Below are positions 33,204 through 42,117 of a stretch of 64,000 nucleotides of DNA, one piece after another. The first letter of the stretch is position 1; each line of letters begins with the position of its first letter. Source of the DNA: Arcicella sp034931005 (GTDB lineage: Bacteria; Bacteroidota; Bacteroidia; Cytophagales; Spirosomataceae); assembly GCF_034931005.1 (NCBI RefSeq), contig NZ_JAYGIN010000004.1:124001-188000 (forward strand). The letters are read 5' to 3'. The translations under genes were made by a program, and so were the position numbers. Under the pieces are notes generated by a model. The model had not been told where the DNA came from, did not search any database, and saw nothing but the letters and a program-made list of their open reading frames with translations.

Positions 33204-34652
33204 TTATAAATTCCAGCCTTCACGATATTCTCTCTTCACAAACTGGTTAGCTTCGTCGAAGTTAGTGATTTTCATATTTTTACCGTCCCAAAGGAGTTTC
33301 TTACGTCCTGGATAATCCCATTTATCAATCCAAACGGGGTTTTTCTTTTCAGTGCGTAATAAATAACTTTTAATTGCCAAATTACCCATAATAACCGTTT
33401 CTGACATCGGGCCAGCGTAATCAAACGAAGAACTCAATGGTTTGTGATTTCCGTATCCATCTTTACAAGCCTGTAACCATTGCTGATAGTGACCTTCTCT
33501 ATCAGCACCTTCTACTCTTGGAATGGTTATTGGCAATTTCTCACCCTTTTCTTTTAGTTTCTCTTCTGGAAAAAGCTGTGGATTACTTCCATAAACTCCG
33601 CAAGTCATTACGCCCTTTGTTCCAACCATCAATACACCTCCGCTACTGTCTCCCATCTGAATTTGCGATGGAATTTCATCTGGGCGTTCTGGCATCAATC
33701 CGCCATCATACCATGTTAATTTCAAGTCTTTTTTCCCTTCACGTGGAAAAGTTAAATGAACCAATGAAGAGGCTGGAAAACTCTCTGGATAATATCCTTC
33801 TTTGAATTTTCCTGCCCAAATATTAGAAATACTACATTCTACTTCAGAAGGATAACCTAACCCTAAAGCTTTATAAGGAGGGTCAAACATGTGGCAACCC
33901 ATATCGCCCAAAGCACCCGTTCCAAAATCTACCCAACCACGCCAATCAAACGGATGATAAGCCGAATTATAATCACGGTATTTGGCTGGGCCAAGCCATA
34001 AATCCCAATCTAATTCTTGTGGGATATCCATTTTTCCAGATGGCGAAGGTAACCCCTGAGGCCAAACAGGACGGTTTGTCCAAGCATGAACCCGATTTAC
34101 TTCACCAATTAATCCAGCCTTGTACCATTCTGTAAAACGACGTACACCATCCCCCGAACCTCCTTGGTTTCCCATTTGAGTCACACATTTGTATTGAGCT
34201 GCCGCCTCAGTCATTTTACGAATTTCATAAATATTATGAGCCAATGGTTTTTGTACATAAACGTGTTTACCCATTTGCATAGCCGCCATCGACACTACAT
34301 AATGTGTATGGTCAGGGGTGGTAACGGTAATGGCATCAATACTTTTTTCTTGTTCCAGCATCTTCCGAAAGTCTCTGTAATACTTCGCATTCGGGAATTT
34401 CTTAACCGCTTGAGCCGCCTGTCTATCATCAACATCGCAAAGGGCTACAATATTTTCTGTGCCATTATTCCATGCACCATTTACGTCCGACCAACCTTTA
34501 TTACCAACCCCAACTGAGGCAATATTTAGTTTATCAGATGGGGCAATATAGCCCTTTCCACCCAACACATGGCGAGGAACAATGTAAAAGCCTCCAATAG
34601 CGATGGCAGTCTTTTTTATAAAATCTCTTCTTGAATTATTTTGTTGATTCAT
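33204..34652 (-). CDS. Exported Gfo/Idh/MocA family oxidoreductase (Tat signal)
   Basis: 482 residues. The N-terminus NNSRRDFIKKTAIAIGGFYI is a twin-arginine export signal. The Rossmann fold follows (LNIASVGVGNKGWSD) with the family EKP-like step as VYVQKPLAHNIYEIRKM, and the C-terminal dehydrogenase domain contains GDMGCHMFDPPYKALGLGYP. Such periplasmic NAD(P)-binding oxidoreductases are abundant in Cytophagales and are thought to act on sugars or glycosides, with cofactor carried by the folded Tat substrate. Substrate unknown. The duplicated C-terminal tail immediately downstream indicates a lost tandem paralogue. Confidence 0.9.
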   Translation of the reverse strand: MNQQNNSRRDFIKKTAIAIGGFYIVPRHVLGGKGYIAPSDKLNIASVGVGNKGWSDVNGAWNNGTENIVALCDVDDRQAAQAVKKFPNAKYYRDFRKMLEQEKSIDAITVTTPDHTHYVVSMAAMQMGKHVYVQKPLAHNIYEIRKMTEAAAQYKCVTQMGNQGGSGDGVRRFTEWYKAGLIGEVNRVHAWTNRPVWPQGLPSPSGKMDIPQELDWDLWLGPAKYRDYNSAYHPFDWRGWVDFGTGALGDMGCHMFDPPYKALGLGYPSEVECSISNIWAGKFKEGYYPESFPASSLVHLTFPREGKKDLKLTWYDGGLMPERPDEIPSQIQMGDSSGGVLMVGTKGVMTCGVYGSNPQLFPEEKLKEKGEKLPITIPRVEGADREGHYQQWLQACKDGYGNHKPLSSSFDYAGPMSETVIMGNLAIKSYLLRTEKKNPVWIDKWDYPGRKKLLWDGKNMKITNFDEANQFVKREYREGWNL

Positions 34653-34880
34653 TATTAAAATGGTTTTGAAATGTTAAAGTAAATATATCGATTTGAGTAC
34701 AATTGTATATGTTGGCTTACATTGATTTAGCAATAATTTCGCTAAAAAAATTACAATTCGGCACTATAATATAAGTTTTACATGATTTTAGATTTCACCC
34801 TGAAATTTATAGAGATATGCTAAAAACATAAATCGTGAATAAACCATAAAAAACCAAAATCAAGTTTTTATTTTTACAAT

Positions 34881-36002
34881 ATGAAAATCGAAACACTTGC
34901 CATACAAACAACACTCACGCACGATGCTAACGCTGGTGCGGTAGTTTCTCCCATTTATCTTTCCACCACTTTTGAACGTGAAGCTGACGGCTCGTATAAT
35001 CACGAACACGTCTATTCTCGGGCGAGTAATCCCAACCGACAAGCCTTAGAGAAAAGTCTCGCAGCCATCGAAAACGGTGCAATTGCTTTGGCTTTTTCTT
35101 CGGGAATGGCAGCCACTACGGCGTTATTTCAGTCGCTAAAATCGGGCGACCACATTATCATGCCCGACGACCTTTATTATGCGTCAAGCGTATTGGTAGA
35201 AGAAGTTTTTGCTCAATGGGGTTTGACTTTGACCAAAGTTGATATGACTGATTTAACAGAAATTAAAAAAGCTATTCAACCGAACACCAAATTATTTTGG
35301 GTAGAAACCCCTTCAAATCCGCAGTTGAAAATCACTGATATTCAAGCCGTTGCCAATTTAGCTCATTCTATTGGGGCATTGGTGGCAGTGGATAATACAT
35401 GGGCGACACCTATTATGCAACGCTGTTTTGACTTGGGCGTTGACGTAGTGATGCACTCAACAACCAAATATTTTGGCGGACATAGCGATATTTTGAGCGG
35501 AGCATTGATTTTTAAAGAAGCAGGAGAACTATCCACAAAAATAGCCACTATTCAAAAATTGACAGGAGCAGTTCCAGCACCTTTTGATTGTTGGTTGCTT
35601 TCGAGAGGAATAAAAACCTTGCCTTTGCGAGTAAAAGCACAAACGGCAAATGCCATGAAATTGGCGGAATATTTAAGTAATCATCCACAAATTGAAGCGG
35701 TTCATTATCCAGGATTGGCTTCTCATCCGCAACATGAAATTGCTAAAAAACAAATGACAGGTGGTTTTGGTGCGATGTTATCGGTACAAGTGAAAGGGGA
35801 TGCCAAAAATGCGATGGCTTTGACGGGCAAACTGCAACTTTTCACAACGGCAACCAGTTTGGGTGGTGTAGAAAGTTTGATTGAACACCGTAAATCAGTA
35901 GAAAGTGCGGACAGTCCAACACCTGAAAATTTACTTCGAGTTTCGGTAGGAATAGAGGATATTGAGGATTTAATTGAGGATTGGAAAGTGGCTTTGGCAT
36001 AG
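34881..36002 (+). CDS. Transsulfuration PLP enzyme (cystathionine gamma-synthase/beta-lyase type)
   Basis: 373 residues of the Cys/Met metabolism PLP family. Visible are VYSRASNPNRQALE (substrate/tetramer region), the aldimine Lys196 in MHSTTKYFGGHSD, the PLP-binding VAVDNTWATP and C-terminal LGGVESLIEHRKSVES. The enzyme makes or cleaves cystathionine, linking cysteine and homocysteine in the cytoplasm. gamma-Synthase, gamma-lyase and beta-lyase cannot be separated reliably by eye. MetH in the same window makes a methionine role plausible. It is divergent from the oxidoreductase gene and its stop is followed at once by a 131-base repeat. Confidence 0.88.
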   Translation: MKIETLAIQTTLTHDANAGAVVSPIYLSTTFEREADGSYNHEHVYSRASNPNRQALEKSLAAIENGAIALAFSSGMAATTALFQSLKSGDHIIMPDDLYYASSVLVEEVFAQWGLTLTKVDMTDLTEIKKAIQPNTKLFWVETPSNPQLKITDIQAVANLAHSIGALVAVDNTWATPIMQRCFDLGVDVVMHSTTKYFGGHSDILSGALIFKEAGELSTKIATIQKLTGAVPAPFDCWLLSRGIKTLPLRVKAQTANAMKLAEYLSNHPQIEAVHYPGLASHPQHEIAKKQMTGGFGAMLSVQVKGDAKNAMALTGKLQLFTTATSLGGVESLIEHRKSVESADSPTPENLLRVSVGIEDIEDLIEDWKVALA

Positions 36003-36003
36003 T

Positions 36004-36134
36004 TGTAACACAGACTTTAGTCTGTATGTAAAGTAAAACCCACTTACAAACTTTAGTCTGTATGTAAAGTAAAACCCACTTACAAACTTTAGTCTGTATG
36101 TAAAATTGATTTACATACTAAAGTCTGTGTTACA
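36004..36134. repeat. GTAACACAGACT-family element with 36-bp tandem repeats and 18-bp terminal inverted repeats
   Basis: Terminal repeats TGTAACACAGACTTTAGT (36004-36021) and its complement (36117-36134). Inside, ACTTTAGTCTG begins at 36014, 36050 and 36086, a 36-base period with identical TAAAACCCACTTACAAA spacers. It is the longest of three copies in the window. Confidence 0.88.
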
Positions 36135-36265
36135 TCTATCCAGCTTGGCAAGTAACTGCCTTTATAATTTTGAATTAAATATGTTGTTTAATTGTAATTG
36201 TCTAAAAACCATCGAGTTGCAAATTCATTTCTTCCTTATTATATTAGTCTCTAACTTTAAAAAAA

Positions 36266-36823
36266 ATGAAAAAATATTACTACACTATTTTTATTTGTTG
36301 CTCCTTTTTTACCAATATATTTTCTCAAGAAATACGTATAAAAAGGCAATTTTTCATACCTTCTCCGCAGTATTATAGTGGAGAACAATACATTGGAAAT
36401 TCAACTCAAGAGCTTTCCTATTTTATTGAGACTCATCGTAAAGATTCTGTGATTATCAAGTTATTAAATGAAAGTGATAGAGGATTAGGTGCTTTTTCCA
36501 AAATTACATTTTACAGTGGAATAACAACAGGCATAGGAGGACTTGGATTGAGTTATGTATTTATAAAAGGATTCAGCCTTATTTTGAAACCAAATAGTTC
36601 TGACCCTGCTCTCAGTACTATTGCTTATACATCGTTGGGATTGATAGGTTTAGGGGCGATAGGACTTACTGCTGGAGGAGGATATTTTATTTCATCACAA
36701 ATTAAACTCAGAAAAGCTATAAAAGGCTACAATAAGGCTTTTCAAACGGAGAAAATAACGCTTAATTTTCAACCCTATTTTCAGCCAAATGTTGCTGGAT
36801 TGACGGTTAAATTTAATTTTTAA
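36266..36823 (+). CDS. Hypothetical exported membrane protein
   Basis: 185 residues that I do not recognise. Signal peptide or anchor at 1-20 (MKKYYYTIFICCSFFTNIFS), a polar region (residues 25-75), then two long hydrophobic Gly-rich segments (about 80-105 and 115-140), and a polar C-terminus. It lies alone between two repeat elements of the same GTAACACAGACT family (36004-36134 and 36824-36880), so it could have been brought in or be freely exchanged between them. No toxin, immunity or transport motif seen. Confidence 0.6.
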   Translation: MKKYYYTIFICCSFFTNIFSQEIRIKRQFFIPSPQYYSGEQYIGNSTQELSYFIETHRKDSVIIKLLNESDRGLGAFSKITFYSGITTGIGGLGLSYVFIKGFSLILKPNSSDPALSTIAYTSLGLIGLGAIGLTAGGGYFISSQIKLRKAIKGYNKAFQTEKITLNFQPYFQPNVAGLTVKFNF

Positions 36824-36880
36824 GTAACACAGACTTTAGTCTGTAAGTAAAATCAATTTACAGACTAAAGTCTGCACTAC
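36824..36880. repeat. Short GTAACACAGACT palindrome between convergent genes
   Basis: GTAACACAGACTTTAGTCTG ... CAGACTAAAGTCTGCACTAC forms a hairpin of about 24 bp. Its right foot (CTAC, i.e. GTAG on the minus strand) contains the stop codon of the TSUP permease. It probably also terminates both genes. Confidence 0.85.
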
Positions 36881-37638
36881 TTAAAAATATCCCAAGCAAA
36901 TCTTAAAATCAAGGCAAAAATTACGAATAAGAAAAACGTTCTAACAAATTCATTTCCCTTCAAAATAGCCATTTTACTGCCCAAATACGAGCCTGCCATG
37001 TTGCAAATCATCATTGGAATAGCGATTTCGTACTGCACATAACCTTCAACGATAAAATAACCCAAAGAACATACGTCGGCAATTACGTTTATGATTTTTG
37101 AAATGGCAGAAGCCTTCAAAAAACCGTAACCAATCACGCTCACAAAGCCAAAAACTAATAAACTACCCGTTCCTGGCCCAACGAAACCATTATAAAAACC
37201 AGCCGATGAGCCAATTATCAAACCGTAAAGTGGTACTTTGGCAAGTTCAAATTTCAGTCTTTCGTCTTGTCCTAAATCTTTTTTGGTAAAAGTATAAATG
37301 GCTATGGCAGTCATTAAAATTAGAATGACAGGTTTCAATATTTTTTCATCAATAATATCCGAAATTTTTGCTCCTAAAAATGCCATTACACCCGCTCCAA
37401 TACCTGCATAAATAACCGTTCGCCAAGGAATTTCAACCTTTTTTGAATATTGATAACCCGCTACGGCTGTACCCATAAAAGACGAAAAACGGTTTGTACC
37501 AATGATACGGGGAATTTCAAAATGAGGAAATAAAATAAACAATGCAGGCACTTGCACCAAGCCTCCACCGCCCACAATAGAATCGACAAAACCCGCCAAA
37601 AGAGCCGCACAGCACATAAGAAGTAATTGATAATCCAT
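36877..37638 (-). CDS. TSUP/TauE-SafE family permease
   Basis: 253 residues with about eight transmembrane helices. The N-terminal ALLAGFVDSIVGGGGLVQVP is the family signature, repeated in weaker form as SSAGFYNGFVGPGTGSLLVF. Members export or import sulfite, sulfonates or other organic anions across the inner membrane. The substrate here is unknown. The last codons read into the repeat, and its stop TAG (36877-36879) is part of GTAG in the element. Confidence 0.9.
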   Translation of the reverse strand: MDYQLLLMCCAALLAGFVDSIVGGGGLVQVPALFILFPHFEIPRIIGTNRFSSFMGTAVAGYQYSKKVEIPWRTVIYAGIGAGVMAFLGAKISDIIDEKILKPVILILMTAIAIYTFTKKDLGQDERLKFELAKVPLYGLIIGSSAGFYNGFVGPGTGSLLVFGFVSVIGYGFLKASAISKIINVIADVCSLGYFIVEGYVQYEIAIPMMICNMAGSYLGSKMAILKGNEFVRTFFLFVIFALILRFAWDIFK

Positions 37639-37972
37639 ATTATTTAGTGATTGTTGAGTTGTGAATGTGTAGCTACAAAACTAAAAAGAATTCCCCAAAT
37701 GTGACGATTCGGGGAATTCTTCTCTAAATAATGAAAGTATTTCAGAATTATATGCTTAAAGTTAATTAACCGTTGACGAGGTAAAAACCGTCGTCAGGGT
37801 TTAGGCTCACAAACGTCACTGGTTGAAGTCTGTGACTTGAACAGTCTCGTATTTTTTCTATTTTCTTTTCAAACTTGTTACGATTATTAGACAAATTTCC
37901 TGACCAATGAGGGACTGTCCAAGTCACAGACTTGAACCAGTGTTTGAATGCTTGGACTAAATAGGGAAATGA
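37639..37972. other. Gap downstream of the AbiTii-like gene: terminator plus two palindromes
   Basis: GAATTCCCC/GGGGAATTC (37688-37719) is a terminator-like hairpin. GACGAGGT/ACCGTCGTC near 37775-37796 is another. The arms at 37817-37846 and 37913-37942 match at 28 of 30 bases in inverted orientation (CACTGGTT..AAGTCTGTGACT). No gene is seen. Confidence 0.7.
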
Positions 37973-38965
37973 TTAAAATTGTCCTATTAACCAACTTAGT
38001 TTCTCAAGGATTGGTGGTGTAAAAGCGTTACCAGCAACTCCGATTAAAATCCCATTTACAACTTTAAGTGCTTCGTTAATGATTGGATACTTTGGCTCTT
38101 CTCTACTAAGTTGAGTTTCAATTCTTGATATTTCGTTTATAATATCTGTCCTATCATCTGCAACAAGCGAGAGTTTATCCAAGTGTAGTTTTAGTTCTTC
38201 AATGAATTTTGAAAGTTCTTTTTGAGCTTCAACATTTATTGCCTGCTCAATATTCTTCCCTTTAGCAATATTGATTTTTGCGTTGTTGCCTGTGTTTACT
38301 GATTGAACATTGTCTGTGCCAATTGAAATATTTATTATCTCGCCGCTTAGGTTACCAATTGTCTTGTCAAATAAATTGTTAATTTTGTTTTTATGTTCCA
38401 TGATGTTTATGCTTTCTTTCTCTCCGATTTCATCTGCAAGTTCCAACATAAATGTTAGAAGTTTAGATTTAATTGAACTGAGTATTCCTTCAACGCCATT
38501 CGAACTAATTTTTTGCCATGCTGAGTCAACCACCCAACCATGAGAAAGTAGTTTGGTGATTTCATTATGAATGAAGTGAGGAATATTGATTTGATATTCG
38601 CCTCCCTTTTCAATCATGTGTTCTAATTCTGAAACGGAAGAAGAAATCATTATTACCTTCATTATTGCTTCTCGCACGTCGTCTTCTAAATATTCAATTG
38701 GAAGTGCGTGATTATTTCTCACCACCATGCTTCCAAACCCTCTGTTTTGACTAAGGTTACCAAATATTGCTAACGAACTTTTTCTGTAAGACGGAATTTC
38801 TTTACCGACAAATCCATTGAGTTCATTCTCTACCCACTCTTTGAGTTTTTCATTCTTAATCTTAAAAGCAAGAACTTGAACTTTTAACAAAGTGTCCTTA
38901 AGCTTTATTTTTGGCTCAACAAGTTCATTGATTATTGTATTTATCCAGTCAATCGTTTGGTTCAT
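37973..38965 (-). CDS. AbiTii-domain protein, putative abortive-infection/defence factor
   Basis: 330 residues. Residues 1-90 (VEPKIKLKDTLLKVQVLAFK, then EWVENELNGFVGKEIPSYRK) match the AbiTii domain as I remember it: a short helix, a stretch of LxxALLKxxVLA, then WxxxELNGY and PxYR. A helical middle follows, then a beta-rich linker ISIGTDNVQSVNTGNNAKIN, a coiled coil (KELSKFIEELKLHLDKLSLV), and a hydrophobic C-terminus (VVNGILIGVAGNAF ... LSWLIGQF) that may insert in membranes. That layout suits a sensor-plus-effector suicide protein, but this is inference. It stands alone with repeats on its 3' side and no other defence gene adjacent. Confidence 0.7.
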   Translation of the reverse strand: MNQTIDWINTIINELVEPKIKLKDTLLKVQVLAFKIKNEKLKEWVENELNGFVGKEIPSYRKSSLAIFGNLSQNRGFGSMVVRNNHALPIEYLEDDVREAIMKVIMISSSVSELEHMIEKGGEYQINIPHFIHNEITKLLSHGWVVDSAWQKISSNGVEGILSSIKSKLLTFMLELADEIGEKESINIMEHKNKINNLFDKTIGNLSGEIINISIGTDNVQSVNTGNNAKINIAKGKNIEQAINVEAQKELSKFIEELKLHLDKLSLVADDRTDIINEISRIETQLSREEPKYPIINEALKVVNGILIGVAGNAFTPPILEKLSWLIGQF

Positions 38966-39087
38966 TTGTGGAAATTTTATCTGTTCGTTTAATATTCAAA
39001 TGTTTAGGTTAGTACTGCCTTCTGACATTACTACACGCCATTATACAACTGCAATATACCCAATTAATCTAAAACAAACCAAACAAA

Positions 39088-39123
39088 AACGCCCCTCCCA
39101 AATTCACATTCAGAAGGGGCGTT
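39088..39123. terminator. Terminator AACGCCCCT/AGGGGCGTT
   Basis: A 9-bp GC-rich stem (39088-39096 with 39115-39123) followed on the minus strand by T-rich DNA after A-rich lead-in. It would end the decayed gene at 39141. Confidence 0.75.
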
Positions 39124-39140
39124 TATTGAGTTTTCAAAAA

Positions 39141-39266
39141 TTATTTTCCTTTCTCAGCCGTAATATCCATCACCGCAAAAAGAGGTTTTCCTTTTGCTTC
39201 TGGATTCGTGAAAACTAAGAATAAATTATGGAAACCTGTTTTAGCCGTAATGGGTGTTTTTATTTT
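39141..39266 (-). pseudogene. Decayed C-terminal fragment of a sugar-enzyme/ThuA-type protein
   Basis: The reverse strand reads TPITAKTGFHNLFLVFTNPE then AKGKPLFAVMDITAEKGK and stop. This resembles the C-terminal CBM6-like end of Cytophagales ThuA/sugar dehydrogenase/glycosidase proteins (TGxHDLYFVFxN...PLFxV). Upstream the frame hits a TGA within about ten codons and no homologous sequence continues, so only the tail remains, with its terminator. Confidence 0.65.
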
Positions 39267-39320
39267 CTGCCTTTGTTGATATTTTCACCAATAAGGGCGG
39301 AATTCTTTGTTTCAAAATAT

Positions 39321-39349
39321 AATTGCCAACTTTCGAAAAGTTGGCAATT
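39321..39349. terminator. Hairpin after DUF2264 gene
   Basis: AATTGCCAACTTT and its complement (39321-39333, 39337-39349), 13-bp perfect stem, 13 bases past the stop. Confidence 0.75.
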
Positions 39350-39361
39350 GTAAAATAATAT

Positions 39362-40597
39362 CTACAAACTAAGTGCATGGTCGGCACTGACTTCTGCTCC
39401 TTGCCAAATTTTTTGCGATGTCCACGCTTGGGCTGGACTTGCCCAAAAAGCATCTGTTTCGGAAAGACCCAAAGGCAATAAAACCGATGAACACAAATAA
39501 GAACTACCCGTCACGACGTAATTTTCAAGAATACTTGGTTGAAAACCGTATAACCCCGGGCGTAACCAACCATTTTTATCAAAGGTATCTTTGTGTTCGG
39601 TGGTTTTACGAATCACTGCGGTTAAGGCTTCTCGCACTTGGGCAGGACTCAGTTCGGCGGGTAACATTTGTGTCAAAGACATATTTGCCAAATGATGAAA
39701 ACACCCCGCACGATAACCCAATGAACGCCCATAAGCTGCAAAAGAACCATCAGTATTTATCATACGCTCCTGTACAAGAGCATAACGACCGTGAATTTTA
39801 TCTGCTTTTTGTTTGAAATTATTGTACTCAGAATGTTTTGGAACGGCAATTCTCAGAATTTCATACAAAAAAGGTTGAATGACAAACGAGTTGTAATAAT
39901 CCCAATGAAAATCTGGACCATCGCCAAAAATACCATCACCTTTATACCATTGTTCATGCTGACGAATGGCATAATCTAATCGCATTTTATCGTATTCTTC
40001 GCCAATATTTAAGAAAAATGCTTCAATCATTCCCGAAAAAAGTAACCAATTACTGAAGTATGGTTTTATTTTTCGAGATAATCGAAACGCTTCAATCACA
40101 TTTTTACGAGTCTGACTATCAGCCATTTCCCAAATTTTTGGACAACGAATAATACCCAATGCTAAAAAAGAAGCATCCACTAAAGGTTGCGAAGGTACGT
40201 CCCAAGGCATATAATCTTTTGCTTTCGGGTTGGTGGCATTTGCCAAACCTTGAACGGTTAATTTCAAATATCTTTCTCGCAAAGCTTTTTCTTTGTCACT
40301 TCCTCCTTCTGATTGTAACCAAGGAGAAATACCAACGATTAATCTGCCGAAACCTTCCAACGTATTGCAAAACGCATGACTTTCAACGCCAATTTTAGTG
40401 CCTTCAATGGGCATATTGGTTTTGAGTTGGTCTTTGGCTAAATTGCTCAAAAGTGGTTCGGCAAGTTTTTGGAGATGTTCTAACCAAAATTCTCTTGGCG
40501 TTTGTGCAACATTCAATGAAATGTCACTTTCTGCCTTTCCTGAAAACGGCAAAATTGACGTTAGTCCGATACCTTTTAAAAAATTTCTTCTGAACAT
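39362..40597 (-). CDS. DUF2264 domain protein (uronate-locus enzyme)
   Basis: 411 residues. N-terminal Tat-like signal FRRNFLKGIGLTSILPFSGK. The body matches DUF2264 as I recall it: ESHAFCNTLEGFGRLIVGIS, YMPWDVPSQPLVDASFLALG, KGDGIFGDGPDFHWDYYNSF and ERMINTDGSFAAYGRSLGYR. It is an (alpha/alpha)-barrel-like protein. The family recurs in uronic-acid polysaccharide loci and is suspected to be a glycosidase or lyase. Neighbours GH88 and KduI on the same strand support work on unsaturated or oxidised uronates. The precise reaction is unknown. Confidence 0.85.
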   Translation of the reverse strand: MFRRNFLKGIGLTSILPFSGKAESDISLNVAQTPREFWLEHLQKLAEPLLSNLAKDQLKTNMPIEGTKIGVESHAFCNTLEGFGRLIVGISPWLQSEGGSDKEKALRERYLKLTVQGLANATNPKAKDYMPWDVPSQPLVDASFLALGIIRCPKIWEMADSQTRKNVIEAFRLSRKIKPYFSNWLLFSGMIEAFFLNIGEEYDKMRLDYAIRQHEQWYKGDGIFGDGPDFHWDYYNSFVIQPFLYEILRIAVPKHSEYNNFKQKADKIHGRYALVQERMINTDGSFAAYGRSLGYRAGCFHHLANMSLTQMLPAELSPAQVREALTAVIRKTTEHKDTFDKNGWLRPGLYGFQPSILENYVVTGSSYLCSSVLLPLGLSETDAFWASPAQAWTSQKIWQGAEVSADHALSL

Positions 40598-40615
40598 GAT
40601 TTGGAATTAGGTTTC

Positions 40616-40708
40616 AAGTAAGACAGGTTTCCAACCTGTCAATGAACGAACTAACAGGTTTCCAACCTTTCAATGAACGAACTAACAGGTTGGAAACCTG
40701 TTCTACTT
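40616..40708. repeat. GTAGAACAGGTTTCC-family palindrome
   Basis: The arms at 40616-40639 and 40685-40708 are 22/24 inverted copies around ACAGGTTTCCAACCTGT, with an internal third copy and a repeated AATGAACGAACTAACAGGTT linker. The minus-strand foot GTAG holds the stop of the GH88 gene. Confidence 0.85.
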
Positions 40709-41869
40709 TTTATGCAAGGCTTGGTATCTCAAAAGTGCTTCTAAATAATAATAATCTGCATAAACTAAAGGTACATCAACTTCTGAATTGGCAGGTTTAT
40801 GACCTGTACTGTGCATCAAAATAAAGTGATTATTTTCGCCAATTTTGGCTTTATAAGCAGGCGAAGAAAGACTTTGCAACATGATTTCAGCATTTTTGAA
40901 ATACTCTTTTGATTTTGCTGTTTTCATCGTTGAAAGTTCTAAAAGTGCAGAAGCCGTTATGGCTGCCGCCGAAGCATCACGCTCTTCATTTGGAATATTG
41001 GGTGCGTTATAATCCCAATACGGAATTTTGTCTTTCGGTAAATTCGGATTATTTAAAATATAATCTGCAATGCGTTGTGCCTGAGTTAAATATTTTTTCT
41101 GTTTTGTTTCACGGTACATCACAATATATCCGTACAAACCCCACGCTTGTCCTCTTGCCCATGCAGAATAATCGGCATAACCCTGAGCCGTTTTTTTACG
41201 TAAAACCTTTCCGTCTTTATCGTAACAAATGACGTGATAAGAACTTCCATTGGGTCTGAAATGGTGTTTTAGCGTACTGTCTGCGTGCGAAAGACAGATA
41301 TTATAAAATTCTTTATTGCCAGATTCACGAGCTGCCCAGAATAAAAATTCCAAGTTCATCATGTTGTCAATAATCACTGGATAATCAAAAGATTGAAATT
41401 TATTCCAAGATTTAATGACACCAACTTTTGGGTCAAAACGAGTAGCCAAAGATTTCGCTCCCGTAAGCATAATGTTTTTGTATGCTGGGTTTTTAGTTAA
41501 ACGTAAACCATTTCCGAAAGGACAATACAACATAAAACCTAAGTCGTGCGTACCTGTATTGTATTGCTCTTTTTGTATTGCCATTGTCCATTTTTCAGCA
41601 GCGGCTTTCCATTGAGGGTCTTTACTTTGTTCAAAAATATACCACAAAGAACCCCCCAAAAATCCACTGCACCACCAATCAGTTGGCATATCTCTTGGCG
41701 AGCCATCTTTATTGGTTGATTGTGGCGTTTTGGTAATATCCTGATGTGATTTCAACATTCCTTGATACTGCTGGGCAGCTAAAGCAAATTCTTTTTTTAC
41801 ATCAATTTTCGACTGACTAAAAGCGTTAAATGTCAAGGAGACAAGCAATAAAAGGAATGTTTTTTTCAT
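40703..41869 (-). CDS. GH88 unsaturated glucuronyl hydrolase
   Basis: 388 residues. Signal peptide 1-18 (NAFSQ). The (alpha/alpha)6 barrel carries the two catalytic aspartates Asp109 (GTHDLGFM) and Asp168 (VIIDNMMNLE), spaced 59 apart against 61 in the Bacillus enzyme (Asp88/Asp149). YSAWARGQAWGLYGY forms the substrate helix. It hydrates and releases 4-deoxy-unsaturated uronate from oligosaccharides made by lyases, in the periplasm. Its product spontaneously opens to the substrate of KduI, encoded 250 bases upstream on the same strand. The stop codon lies in the GTAG foot of a palindrome. Confidence 0.92.
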   Translation of the reverse strand: MKKTFLLLLVSLTFNAFSQSKIDVKKEFALAAQQYQGMLKSHQDITKTPQSTNKDGSPRDMPTDWWCSGFLGGSLWYIFEQSKDPQWKAAAEKWTMAIQKEQYNTGTHDLGFMLYCPFGNGLRLTKNPAYKNIMLTGAKSLATRFDPKVGVIKSWNKFQSFDYPVIIDNMMNLEFLFWAARESGNKEFYNICLSHADSTLKHHFRPNGSSYHVICYDKDGKVLRKKTAQGYADYSAWARGQAWGLYGYIVMYRETKQKKYLTQAQRIADYILNNPNLPKDKIPYWDYNAPNIPNEERDASAAAITASALLELSTMKTAKSKEYFKNAEIMLQSLSSPAYKAKIGENNHFILMHSTGHKPANSEVDVPLVYADYYYLEALLRYQALHKK

Positions 41870-41899
41870 GGTTGCTTTTGGTTTTTATGGTGAAATCAA

Positions 41900-41979
41900 C
41901 GAAGGCTTCACATAATGCGAAGCCTTCAATTTAGAAAAATAGTTTCTAACGCAGGCAGGGTTTGAACCTTGCCTGCGTT
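41900..41979. terminator. Two hairpins between kduI and GH88
   Basis: GAAGGCTTC/GAAGCCTTC (41901-41909, 41919-41927) and AACGCAGGCAGGGTT/AACCTTGCCTGCGTT (41948-41962, 41965-41979). The second resembles the REP-like palindromes elsewhere. Either can end the kduI transcript. Confidence 0.6.
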
Positions 41980-42117
41980 CACATTTACATCAATTATTGT
42001 TAACGCTTAGTAAAATTTTATAGAATTGGTGGTCTGACTATCGTCTGACCGAGTTTGCCACACTCAACTTATTAAAAGCAAGTTCCAACACTAACAACTA
42101 AACTCTAATTAACTTTT

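Noticed and set aside
36004..36134. CRISPR array
   Set aside because: Repeats of 36 bases are tandem with identical spacers, so it is a simple tandem array within a palindromic element.
39241..39453. 70-residue minus-strand ORF
   Set aside because: It covers the DUF2264 3' end in another frame and a hairpin; not protein-like.
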